From JACPDI01 sp035463475 (GTDB lineage: Bacteria > Acidobacteriota > Vicinamibacteria > Vicinamibacterales > 2-12-FULL-66-21), in NCBI GenBank assembly GCA_035463475.1, contig DATHTE010000134.1:1-64000 (forward strand): a stretch of 64,000 nt of DNA, in the 5' to 3' direction. Position numbers and translations under genes: made by a program. Of the stretch, positions 29,511 through 37,299 are shown in pieces. Below the pieces are notes generated by a model that was not told the DNA's origin, searched no databases, and was given only the letters and a program-made list of their open reading frames with translations. How positions within the stretch are numbered: the first letter of the stretch is position 1; the number at the start of each line of letters is the position of its first letter.

Positions 29511-29640
29511 GCAGCTGCTATCAGGTTAGACGGCGGCCGGCGCCGGGCGGCCTGAGGCGCCAAGTGCCTGCAGGCGCGGACCTTCCTTCGCTCGGGCGCC
29601 CCGTCGATTATGCGCTACAATCGGCGCCGTCCCAGCCGAC

Positions 29641-31257
29641 ATGTCCGAAGGTGCTTCCAACGGCGACCTGCTGAGCCGTGTCCGGGAGCTGGAACGCCTC
29701 GGGCGGTTCCAGCAGGACCTCCACGAGCTGATTCTGTCAGTCACGCGGAGCCTGTCCTCGACGCTGAACCTGCCCGCCAGCTTGGTCCGCCTGTGTCAGA
29801 AAGCGGCGCCCCTGTTCGGCGCGCGACGCGTGGCGGCCTGGATCCACGATCGCCGGGCACGCGAGCTGGTGCTCCAGGCCTCGTCGGATGCCTCGCCGCC
29901 TGAGGCGAAGCGCATGCCGCTGCTCGTCGCCGGATCGCCGCTCGCCGGGGCGCTGCGCCGCGACAAACCGGAGTTCATCACGCACGACGGCGTGCGCGCG
30001 CTGGCCGTGCCGCTGCGCGGCCGCCGACGCGCCCTCGGCGTGCTGCTGTTCGAAGGACTCGAGGCGTCCGCGATGCGCCTCGACGCGCTGGTGGACGGCG
30101 CCGCGGAACTGGGCCGGCAGCTCTCCAGCGCGATCGAGAACACGGTGCTGTTCGAAGACGTGCTCCGCTCGCGCCGCGAGTTGGAGAACACGTTCAACTC
30201 GCTCGCGGACCTCGTGATCGTGTGCGATCGCCACCTCCGGGTCACCAACGCGAACCGCGCGTTCCGCGAGCGCGTCGCGCCGCTCGGCGGACAGCCGGTG
30301 GATCGCCCGGTCGTCGAGCTGATCGGGCCCGCGCTCGCGGCCTGGGTCAAGCGGCTCGATCTGTCCGGCGCCGCTCCCCCTCACGACGCCCACGACGTCG
30401 AGGACGCGGTCCTGGGCGGGCACTTCGCTGCCAGCGCGGCGCCGCTCCACGGGTCGGACCGGAGCGTGACGGGCGTGGTGCTCGTGCTGCGCGACCGCAC
30501 GCAGGAAGTGCGCCTGGAAGCCGAGCGCGCGGCGCTGGACGAACGGCTGGCGCAGGCCGAGAAGCTCGTGGCGCTCGGGCAGTTCGTCGCGGGGGTCGCC
30601 CACGAGCTGAACAACCCGCTCCAGGGCGTGCTCGGACACGTCGAGCTGCTGCGCGCCACGCGGCGCATCCCGCGGACGATGCAGTCGGAGCTGCGGATGG
30701 TGCACCGCGAAGCGGATCGCGCCGCGCGAATCGTGAACAACCTGCTCGTGTTCGCCGGGTCGCGCCGCGCCGCGCGGCGCCGCATCAACCTGAACGCGGT
30801 CGTCACGCGCACCGCCTCACTGCGCGCACGCACGGCGCGGCGGAACGGGATCGAGATCACGCGCGAGCTGACGACCGCGCCGCTGCACGTGCGTGGCGAT
30901 GCCGTGCTGATCCAGCAGGCGCTCCTCAACGTCATCGTCAACGCCGAGCACGCGATCGCCGACGCGGGCACGACGCGCGGGCGCATCCGGATCGCCACGA
31001 GGCGCGAGAAAGGGGGCGCGCTCGCCGTCGTGGAGGTCGCCGACAACGGCCCAGGCATCCGCGCTGATATCCTCCCCCGGATCTTCGAGCCCTTCTTCAC
31101 GACGAAAGAAGTCGGCAAGGGGACCGGGCTCGGGCTCGCCCTGGCCTACGGGATCGTCCAGGAGCACGGCGGGGAGATCGCCGCGCGCAACGCGCCGCGC
31201 GGTGGCGCCGTGTTTCGCATCGCGCTGCCCGCGGATACAATGGAATCCCGCCGATGA
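29641..31257 (+). CDS. Cytoplasmic histidine kinase (GAF-PAS-HisKA-HATPase)
   Basis: 538 residues without TM helices. GAF-like domain ~30-165, PAS-like ~178-290, phospho-acceptor helix GVAHELNNPLQGVLG (His ~320), and a complete ATPase (NVIVNAEHAI, VEVADNGPGI, FEPFFTTKEVGKGTGLGLA). Transcribed divergently from the ECF sigma gene across a 130-bp region. Its stop overlaps the HTH-receiver gene as ATGA, so that protein is the expected phosphorylation partner. Confidence 0.92.
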   Translation: MSEGASNGDLLSRVRELERLGRFQQDLHELILSVTRSLSSTLNLPASLVRLCQKAAPLFGARRVAAWIHDRRARELVLQASSDASPPEAKRMPLLVAGSPLAGALRRDKPEFITHDGVRALAVPLRGRRRALGVLLFEGLEASAMRLDALVDGAAELGRQLSSAIENTVLFEDVLRSRRELENTFNSLADLVIVCDRHLRVTNANRAFRERVAPLGGQPVDRPVVELIGPALAAWVKRLDLSGAAPPHDAHDVEDAVLGGHFAASAAPLHGSDRSVTGVVLVLRDRTQEVRLEAERAALDERLAQAEKLVALGQFVAGVAHELNNPLQGVLGHVELLRATRRIPRTMQSELRMVHREADRAARIVNNLLVFAGSRRAARRRINLNAVVTRTASLRARTARRNGIEITRELTTAPLHVRGDAVLIQQALLNVIVNAEHAIADAGTTRGRIRIATRREKGGALAVVEVADNGPGIRADILPRIFEPFFTTKEVGKGTGLGLALAYGIVQEHGGEIAARNAPRGGAVFRIALPADTMESRR

Positions 31258-31847
31258 TCGAAGAGGCGTTCCTGACCACCGAGGAGGTGCTCGAGTACCT
31301 CCAGGTGAACCTGCGCACGGTGTACCGGCTGATTAAGGCCGGGCGGATACCGGCCGTTCGCGTGGGCCGCCAGTGGCGGTTCCGCAAGAGCGACATCGAT
31401 GCGTGGCTGGACAGCCAGCGCCCGCGCGGTCAGCGGTCCGAGGCCGGGACCAAGGCCGCAAAAGCGGCCCCCGCGCCCGCGGTGGCGAGGCCGCGCATCC
31501 TCGTCGTGGACGACGAGGCGAGCATCCGCGAGCTGCTGTCGAAGACGCTGGCGCTCGCCGAGTACGATGTGGACGTCGCGCCTGACGGGCGCGCGGCCCT
31601 CGAGCGCCTGCGCGGCACCCAATACGACCTGCTGATCACGGACCTCAAGATGCCCGGCCTCGACGGCCTCGCCGTGATCCGCGAGGCGCGCCGCTACCGC
31701 CCCGACATCCCCGTCATCATCATCACCGGCTATTCCACCGAGGCGAGCGCGATCGAGGCCATCGATCTGGGCGTCTCGGGATATCTCACCAAGCCGTTCC
31801 GCATCCCGAAGGTCCTCGCGACCGCCGCTAAAGCCCTGGGCGAGTAA
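31254..31847 (+). CDS. Response regulator with N-terminal excisionase-type HTH fused to a receiver domain
   Basis: 197 residues. Residues ~5-52 form a helix-turn-helix of the excisionase/MerR-like (HTH_17) type: TTEEVLEYLQVNLRTVYRLI then IPAVRVGRQWRFRKSDIDAW. An Ala/Lys linker (~53-80) leads to a complete receiver (ILVVDDE, phospho-Asp in LLITDLKMPG ~129, IIITGYSTEA, GYLTKPF). The order is the reverse of most regulators, where the receiver comes first. ATGA overlap with the kinase. The HTH is about 60% identical by hand alignment to the small protein at 31986. Confidence 0.92.
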   Translation: MIEEAFLTTEEVLEYLQVNLRTVYRLIKAGRIPAVRVGRQWRFRKSDIDAWLDSQRPRGQRSEAGTKAAKAAPAPAVARPRILVVDDEASIRELLSKTLALAEYDVDVAPDGRAALERLRGTQYDLLITDLKMPGLDGLAVIREARRYRPDIPVIIITGYSTEASAIEAIDLGVSGYLTKPFRIPKVLATAAKALGE

Positions 31848-31895
31848 GACTTCCTCTCCTGTCATCTTTTCCGTGCAGAAGTGTGCACTGGAGGA

Positions 31896-31985
31896 TTGAC
31901 ACCTGACAGGAGTGACCTTAATCTTACAGACGTTGATGTCATATGAAGTTCTTTATAGCTCTCATATATGCTTAGTGAGGAGACA
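31896..31985 (+). promoter_or_regulatory. AT-rich promoter/operator region of the surface-fibre locus
   Basis: The region 31913-31975 is conspicuously AT-rich for this genome. A perfect TTGACA lies at 31896-31901 with a weak TAATCT 17 bases later. Two short palindromes, CATATG (31940-31945) and CATATATG (31963-31970), could be binding sites. An 8-bp inverted repeat (31856-31863 and 31905-31912) flanks the TTGACA. GAGGAG at 31976-31982 is the ribosome-binding site of the next gene. Assignments are by eye. Confidence 0.35.
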
Positions 31986-32189
31986 ATGGATGCAACAAAC
32001 ACACTTCCACCGTTCCTGAAGACCGACGAGGTCCTCGACAGCCTGAAAGTGACCCCGCGGACGCTGTACAGGCTGATCAGGGCGGGCGAGCTGCCGGCCG
32101 TGCGCGTCGGCCGTCAGTGGCGTTTTCGTCGTGCGGACCTGGAACATTGGCTGGCGGCCCGCGAAGCCACCGGCCCGGTCACCCGATAA
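31986..32189 (+). CDS. Stand-alone excisionase-type HTH protein
   Basis: 67 residues from ATG at 31986, chosen because a strong GAGGAG lies four bases upstream; an ATG at 31968 would place that signal inside the gene. Nearly the whole protein is one HTH_17 domain (KTDEVLDSLKVTPRTLYRLI, LPAVRVGRQWRFRRADLEHW). About 31 of 51 positions match the HTH of the receiver fusion at 31254, including an identical PAVRVGRQWRFR. It starts the operon of exported fibre-like proteins 20 bases upstream of the first, so it is a probable local regulator. No integrase or phage gene is nearby. Confidence 0.88.
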   Translation: MDATNTLPPFLKTDEVLDSLKVTPRTLYRLIRAGELPAVRVGRQWRFRRADLEHWLAAREATGPVTR

Positions 32190-32208
32190 GTTTGGAGGAG
32201 TTCGAGCC

Positions 32209-32718
32209 ATGAAGACTGCGACACGGATCTTTTTCGTGACGGCGGCCGCGCTGATGGTGGCCACCCTGCCGGTACTTGCGCAGCCCGCCAGCGTCAACGC
32301 CAGTCTGAGCGTCTCGGCGGTGGTCAGCGCGCGCGCGAAGCTCACGCTGAGCATCGGCGCCATCTCGTTCCCGGACGCGGACCCGGACCTGACGCCGACG
32401 ATCAACGCGTCGGAAGGACCGGTCACCGTGGACACGAAGACCAAGACCGGCACCTCCGGCGCGGTCACGCTGACGGTGGTCGCCGGGGCTGATCTCACGT
32501 CGGGATCCGATACCATCCCCGCGGCGAACCTGCGCTGGACGGCCGGGGGCGCGGGCTTCACCACCCCCGGCGCGATGTCCACCACCGCGCAGACCCTCGC
32601 ATCCTGGACGGGATCCGGCACACGCAGCGGCGTCCAGAGCTACAGCCTGAACAACAGCTGGGCGTACGCGACGGGCAACTACACGATGACGATTACCTAC
32701 ACTCTGACGGCCCCCTAG
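32209..32718 (+). CDS. Small exported beta-rich protein, candidate fibre subunit 1
   Basis: 169 residues from ATG at 32209, with GGAGGAG at 32194-32200; an upstream in-frame start overlaps the HTH gene. Signal peptide cleaved after VLAQ or VLA. The mature part (~145 residues) is Thr/Ser/Ala-rich and beta-strand patterned. Two marks are shared with the next two genes: FPDADPDLTP and a C-terminal NNSWAYATGNYTMTITYTLT. It resembles spore-coat-U or archaic pilus subunits in size and composition, but I cannot assign a known family. Followed by a very long hairpin; probably the most abundantly translated subunit. Confidence 0.82.
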   Translation: MKTATRIFFVTAAALMVATLPVLAQPASVNASLSVSAVVSARAKLTLSIGAISFPDADPDLTPTINASEGPVTVDTKTKTGTSGAVTLTVVAGADLTSGSDTIPAANLRWTAGGAGFTTPGAMSTTAQTLASWTGSGTRSGVQSYSLNNSWAYATGNYTMTITYTLTAP

Positions 32719-32725
32719 CCGATAA

Positions 32726-32798
32726 GGGGAAAAAAGCAGCCGGGCGTCGTGGCCCTCCCTGTGCGCGGGAGGACCACGATCCCGGCGGCCTTTTCCCC
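32726..32798 (+). terminator. Long near-perfect stem-loop between subunit genes (attenuator candidate)
   Basis: Left arm: GGGGAAAA (32726-32733), GC, GCCGGG (32739-32744), TCGTGG (32747-32752), CCTCCC (32754-32759). Right arm: GGGAGG (32767-32772), CCACGA (32774-32779), CCCGGC (32781-32786), GC, TTTTCCCC (32791-32798). About 28 base pairs with small bulges and a 7-base loop. The A-tract/T-tract ends are those of an intrinsic terminator, though the T-tract is short. It ends one base before the ATG of the next gene. Confidence 0.75.
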
Positions 32799-32799
32799 G

Positions 32800-33294
32800 A
32801 TGCGAACCCTCTTCTTTTCCATCGTCGCGGCCCTCGGCCTGCTCGCGCTGCCGGCCCCGGCCGCGGACCTGACGCAGGCGGTCATGGCGACCGCCAGCAT
32901 CAGCGCGCTCGCGAAGCTGACCATCTCCCCGGCCACCCTGCTCTTTCCTGACAGCGATCCGGACATCACGCCGCTCATCGCCGCCGCCTCCGGGCCGGTG
33001 AGCATCAGCGCGAAGGCGCGGACCGCACCGGGCGGACAGGTCACGCTCACGCTGCTGGCGAACGACGATCTCCGCTCGGGCATGGACGTCATCGCGATCG
33101 ACGCGCTCCGGTGGAGCGCCACCGGTCCGGGGTTTCTGTCCGGGACCGCGAGCCGCACCACCGCGCAGACGGTCGGCAGGTGGGGCGCCTCGGGTCAGTA
33201 CAGCGGCACGCAGTCCTTCGTGCTCGCCAATGACTGGACGCAGGCGGCCGGCACCTACACGGTCACGCTGACCTACACGCTCGCCACCGAGTGA
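32800..33294 (+). CDS. Small exported beta-rich protein, candidate fibre subunit 2
   Basis: 164 residues from ATG at 32800, where the signal peptide begins (MRTLFFSIVAALGLLALPAP); no Shine-Dalgarno is seen because the preceding bases form the 3' arm of the long hairpin. Mature part carries FPDSDPDITP, DLRSGMDVIAID and a C-terminal ANDWTQAAGTYTVTLTYTLA, clearly related to subunit 1. Probably expressed at a lower level than subunit 1. Confidence 0.8.
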   Translation: MRTLFFSIVAALGLLALPAPAADLTQAVMATASISALAKLTISPATLLFPDSDPDITPLIAAASGPVSISAKARTAPGGQVTLTLLANDDLRSGMDVIAIDALRWSATGPGFLSGTASRTTAQTVGRWGASGQYSGTQSFVLANDWTQAAGTYTVTLTYTLATE

Positions 33295-33297
33295 ACG

Positions 33298-33795
33298 ATG
33301 CAGCGATCGCCCGCGTCGCGCCGGCGGTCGAGGGTCCCGCGCGTGGCGTGCGCGCTGGCGGGCTGCGGGCTCGTGCTGTTGCTGCCTGGCGCCGCGTCGG
33401 CGCAGCGCCTCGAGTTCTCGATTACGCCGTCGGCGTTCGTGTTCCCGGCGGCCGATCCCGACGTGACGCCGGTGGTCATGTCACCGACGCTGACGATCCA
33501 GTACCGCGTCCAGCAGAACGTCCACGGGCAGTGGCGTCTGACAGTGCGGGCGGACGGCGACCTCACGAGCGGCAGCGCCTCGATTCCGATCTCGAACGTC
33601 ACCTGGAACGCCACGCCCGCGCCGCCGTTCCAGAACGGCACGATGAGCGCAACCGTGGAGCAGCTGATCGCCTCGGGCGCGGGCAACGTCACTCCGCCGG
33701 AAACCGGCTCGCTCACATTTCAACTGGTGAACTCATGGAACTACGCCGCTGGCCTCTATACGCAGTCGTTCGTCTTCACGCTGAGCGCCCCATGA
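33298..33795 (+). CDS. Small exported beta-rich protein, candidate fibre subunit 3
   Basis: 165 residues, ATG three bases after the subunit 2 stop. Signal peptide ~1-36 with an Arg-rich start and AASAQ cleavage. Shares FPAADPDVTP, DLTSGSASIP and VNSWNYAAGLYTQSFVFTLS with the first two but lacks their first beta strands, so it is the most divergent of the three and could be a tip or adaptor. Its stop overlaps the chaperone start as ATGA. Confidence 0.8.
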   Translation: MQRSPASRRRSRVPRVACALAGCGLVLLLPGAASAQRLEFSITPSAFVFPAADPDVTPVVMSPTLTIQYRVQQNVHGQWRLTVRADGDLTSGSASIPISNVTWNATPAPPFQNGTMSATVEQLIASGAGNVTPPETGSLTFQLVNSWNYAAGLYTQSFVFTLSAP

Positions 33796-34637
33796 TGCTT
33801 CCCGCAGTCCTGCGCGAGGCGCGGCGCGCGCGTGGGATCGCCGTCCTCGCGCTGGCGATGCTCGCGCTCGTGTCCACAGCGTCGGCGCAGAGCGTGGAGG
33901 TCTCGCCGCTGCGTGTCGACCTCACGCTGGCTGCAGGCGGCAGCCAGACGCAGGCGGTCACGCTGAGCAACCAGGGAGAGCAACCGCTGCGCATCCGCGC
34001 ACGGCTGCAGGACTGGTTCATCTCGCTCGACGGCACGCCGCAATTCGACGCCGCGCTGCCCGACGCGGAGAAACCGTTCTCCACGGCGTCGTGGGTGCGC
34101 GTGGCCCCGCCGGAGCAGATCGTCAAACCAGGCGAAGAGGGCATCGTCCGGTTCACGACCACCGTGCCGGCGGGCGCCGCCGACGGCGGTTATCGAGCGG
34201 CGATTCTCTTCGAGTTCGGCCCCGCGACCGGCGACCCCCTTGCGCTGCGGCGGCAGGTGCAGTTCCGCAGCCGGGTGGCGACGCTCGTGTACGTCACCGT
34301 CGGCAAGCCGGCGATCGCCATCGAGCTGACGAACCTCGAGGGGCGCGTGCGGCCGCAGCAGCCGCCCGCGGTCGTCGCGACCCTGAAGAACAGCGGGCGC
34401 GGGAACGTGCGCACCAAAGGCACGCTCGTGATACGCAGCAGCGGCGGCGAGTCGGTTCGGACGCTGGACGTCCCGAACGTGCCGCTGCTGCCGATGAGCG
34501 AGCGCGAGGTCGCCATCCTCACCGCTGCCGAGGGTCAGGAACCACTGCCGCGTGGTGAGTATCGCGTGGAGGTGCGGCTCGACGTTGGCATGCCCGAACT
34601 GCTCGTCGGCGAAACCACCGTCACCGTTCCGCAGTGA
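33792..34637 (+). CDS. PapD-like periplasmic chaperone candidate
   Basis: 281 residues from ATG at 33792 (ATGA overlap); a longer upstream frame reads subunit 3 out of frame. Signal peptide ends at STASAQ. VEVSPLRVDLTLAAGG then TQAVTLSNQGEQPLRIRAR is the N-terminal Ig-fold pattern of fimbrial chaperones; a second beta domain follows from ~150. At 281 residues it is longer than classical PapD (~220). Position between three exported subunit genes and an outer-membrane protein supports a chaperone role. No direct evidence of the donor-strand G1 motif was established by eye. Confidence 0.75.
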   Translation: MMLPAVLREARRARGIAVLALAMLALVSTASAQSVEVSPLRVDLTLAAGGSQTQAVTLSNQGEQPLRIRARLQDWFISLDGTPQFDAALPDAEKPFSTASWVRVAPPEQIVKPGEEGIVRFTTTVPAGAADGGYRAAILFEFGPATGDPLALRRQVQFRSRVATLVYVTVGKPAIAIELTNLEGRVRPQQPPAVVATLKNSGRGNVRTKGTLVIRSSGGESVRTLDVPNVPLLPMSEREVAILTAAEGQEPLPRGEYRVEVRLDVGMPELLVGETTVTVPQ

Positions 34638-34640
34638 CGC

Positions 34641-37283
34641 ATGCGCCAGTGCCTGGCGGCGGTCCTCGTTGCGCTCGCGCTCGCGCGCACGGGGTACGCC
34701 CAGCAAGGGCACGTGCAGCTCGCGGTGGCCGCGCACGCGGTTGCCGCCGACGCGGTCCGGCGCGCCGGACAGCCGACGCTGGAGCCGGACATCGGCCTGA
34801 CCGTCTACCGGCCCACGCTCCGCGCCGGCAACCTGTTCGCTGACATCCACCTGACCCCGCGCGACGGCAAGGCGCACCTGGGCCAGGTCGCCGTGGCGGT
34901 GCGGGACGTCAAGGCCGCCGGCCTGACCTGGACCCTGTCGGGCGGCGATTCCTCCACCAGGCCGGTGCTCGGCGAGTACGGGTTCCCCAACCTCTTCGCG
35001 CCGTACGTGACGTTCGTCGGCGGGAGCCTCTCAGGAGTCGGACCGCGGGGCTCGATCGCCGCGATGGCCGGCCGCGTCACTGCGCTGCAGAACCTGTTCG
35101 GGTCGGATCCGCAGATGCTCGATCAGCGGGTGGCGGAGCTGCAGGCGCGCGTCCGTCCCACGTCGCGCCTCGAGCTGCTCGGCCGCGCGTCGCGCGTCCG
35201 CACGCGCGACGTGAGAGAGTTCGCGTACTACGTCGACGCGGGGGACAGCGTCGGAATCGGCGCGCGGCTGCGCGTCGTGCCGACGCTCGAGCTCACAGCG
35301 GATGGAGGCGTGAGCTGGTTCGAGCGGCGCGGATCCGGCACGCGCGAGCGCGGTCCGGATGCGCTGGTTGGCGCGCAGTGGATCGTGCGGCGCGGGTGGC
35401 TGCAGCTGAACGCCCAGCGGTTCTCACCCGGGTACTTTGCCGTCGTCAACACGCCGTTCCTGGATCGACAGGGGGCGTTCGCGGCGGGCGAGTACGTGGT
35501 GTGGTCGCGCCTCCGGCTGTTCGGGGGTTTCGAGCTCTTCGAGACGAACCTGGATCCAGAGGCCGCCGACCGCGCGCTGGCGAGCCTGCCGGACGGGGAG
35601 ACGCGCCGCGGCTATGGCGGCCTGCGCGTGCACCTGGGCGGGCGGACCTTCGTCACGCTGCGAGCGGAGGACGGCGATCGCGCGGCGCGGCCGACGGGGC
35701 TCACGCGCACCGCCTACGACAGCGACACGGGCGTTGTCAGCACGGAACTGCAGACGGGCAGCCGCACGGTTTCCGCGTTCGGGCGCTACGAGCGGCGCGA
35801 GAACGTGGACAACGCGAACGGGCAGGGGACCTACACGCAGCACACCGCGAATGCGCAGGTGTTCAGCCAGATGTCGCAACGATCACAGATCTTCGCGAGC
35901 GCGATGTTCCTGCGGCGCGCCGATCGCACGGGCGGGCAGACGTTCTGGCATGCGGGCGGAGGCGCGCAGTGGCAGCTGCCGCGGCGACAGTTGTGGCTGC
36001 GCGGCGAGGGGCTCTTCAGCCTGAACAGCGACTGGGCGAGCGATGTGTCGATCCCGCACCAGCTGCTCACGGTCGGACTGTCGGGGCAGCTGACGCTGCG
36101 GACGACGGTGACGTTCGACGTGTCCTTCGACCGCGCGCCGCAGCCGATCGCGAACGGATCGCCCTGGCTCACGCGTTCGATGCTGCGCCTGCGGCACACC
36201 GTGCACACGGGCGCGGCGCGCGTCGGCGGTGCGGCGGCGGTCGCGTCGCGCCGCCGCGGCGGCGGCACCATCGCGGGCGTCGCGTACGCGGACTGGAACG
36301 CGAACGGGCTCCAGGACGCGGGAGAGGAGGGGCTGGCCGGCGTGTCGCTCCTTTATGGCGCGGGGCCAGGCGCATCCGCGGGCACGCAGGTCACCACCGG
36401 GCTGGATGGACAGTTCGCGTTCGTGGACGTCCCGCTCGGGCGCGCGACGGTGGGGCTCGATATCGCCGCGCTGCCCGTCGATTATGACCCGCCGCCGCTG
36501 ACGCGGCACGACACGGACGTCAGCGCGCGCGGCGGCGCGCGCCTCGCGTTCGGGCTGGTTCCGCTCGGCTCGATCTCCGGCGTCGTCGTGGAGGACGCCG
36601 ACAACGACGGCAAGCCCGGTGCGGCGGACGCGCCGGTTGGCGACGCGGTGGTCGTGCTCGACGGGGGAGCGCGCTCCGAACAGACGCGGGCGGGCGCGTT
36701 CCGGTTCGACGCGGTGCGGCCCGGCGCGCACACCGTCGAGTTGCTGCGCGAGTCGCTGCCGGAGGCCTGCACCATCGTCAGCTCGCCGATCGCGGAGATC
36801 GAGGTCTCGCGCGCGCGCCTGCACGGCGAAGCGTACTTCCTCGTGAAGTTCGAGAAGCGGCCGGAGATCAGGCGGACGTTCCCCGCGAAGAAGGAACCGG
36901 CCGGGCCAGGCTCGCCGGCGTCGCGCGCACCCGACGCGAGCACCTCGCGGACAACACCGACGAAACCGGCGCCCGTCGCCCCGAAAGCGGCCGCGAAAGC
37001 CGCCGGGCCCGCACCGGCGCAGCGCGCGCCGGCGACGTCCGTCGCCCCCGACGTTCCGCGCTACGCCATCCAGTTCGCCGCGCTGCGCAACAGAACACGC
37101 GCGAGGCAGATGGCGGAAAGCCTGCGCCGCCGAGGTGTCGAGGCCTACGTGCTCGAAGATGTCGACCGTCTCGCGAAGGTCCGCGTGGGCTCGTACGAGT
37201 CGCGCGAAGAGGCCGAGCGCGAGCTGCTGCGGCTGCAGCAGACGCTGCGAATCGAGGGCGTGATCCTGCGAACGGGAGGATGA
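34641..37283 (+). CDS. Outer-membrane barrel with SdrD-B-like modules and C-terminal SPOR domain (usher-like candidate)
   Basis: 880 residues, signal peptide ending at GYAQQ. Residues ~25-540 show alternating amphipathic strands of a large beta barrel (for example LELLGRASRVRTRDVREFAY). Then come two SdrD-B/CNA-B-like folds: the first starts IAGVAYADWNANGLQDAGEE (~555) and the second carries VVEDADNDGKPGAADAPVGD (~650); both have Asp/Asn-rich calcium-binding-type loops. A Pro/Ala linker (~755-800) leads to a SPOR domain (YAIQFAALRNRTRARQMAES...), which binds peptidoglycan. No FimD-type usher motif was recognised. Barrel plus two periplasmic beta domains parallels usher architecture; this is inference. 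Confidence 0.82.
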   Translation: MRQCLAAVLVALALARTGYAQQGHVQLAVAAHAVAADAVRRAGQPTLEPDIGLTVYRPTLRAGNLFADIHLTPRDGKAHLGQVAVAVRDVKAAGLTWTLSGGDSSTRPVLGEYGFPNLFAPYVTFVGGSLSGVGPRGSIAAMAGRVTALQNLFGSDPQMLDQRVAELQARVRPTSRLELLGRASRVRTRDVREFAYYVDAGDSVGIGARLRVVPTLELTADGGVSWFERRGSGTRERGPDALVGAQWIVRRGWLQLNAQRFSPGYFAVVNTPFLDRQGAFAAGEYVVWSRLRLFGGFELFETNLDPEAADRALASLPDGETRRGYGGLRVHLGGRTFVTLRAEDGDRAARPTGLTRTAYDSDTGVVSTELQTGSRTVSAFGRYERRENVDNANGQGTYTQHTANAQVFSQMSQRSQIFASAMFLRRADRTGGQTFWHAGGGAQWQLPRRQLWLRGEGLFSLNSDWASDVSIPHQLLTVGLSGQLTLRTTVTFDVSFDRAPQPIANGSPWLTRSMLRLRHTVHTGAARVGGAAAVASRRRGGGTIAGVAYADWNANGLQDAGEEGLAGVSLLYGAGPGASAGTQVTTGLDGQFAFVDVPLGRATVGLDIAALPVDYDPPPLTRHDTDVSARGGARLAFGLVPLGSISGVVVEDADNDGKPGAADAPVGDAVVVLDGGARSEQTRAGAFRFDAVRPGAHTVELLRESLPEACTIVSSPIAEIEVSRARLHGEAYFLVKFEKRPEIRRTFPAKKEPAGPGSPASRAPDASTSRTTPTKPAPVAPKAAAKAAGPAPAQRAPATSVAPDVPRYAIQFAALRNRTRARQMAESLRRRGVEAYVLEDVDRLAKVRVGSYESREEAERELLRLQQTLRIEGVILRTGG

Positions 37284-37299
37284 ACCTCGAGGATGACCT

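Noticed and set aside
31986..32189. Phage excisionase marking a mobile element
   Set aside because: No integrase, attachment site or phage gene nearby; the HTH is shared with a two-component regulator next door.
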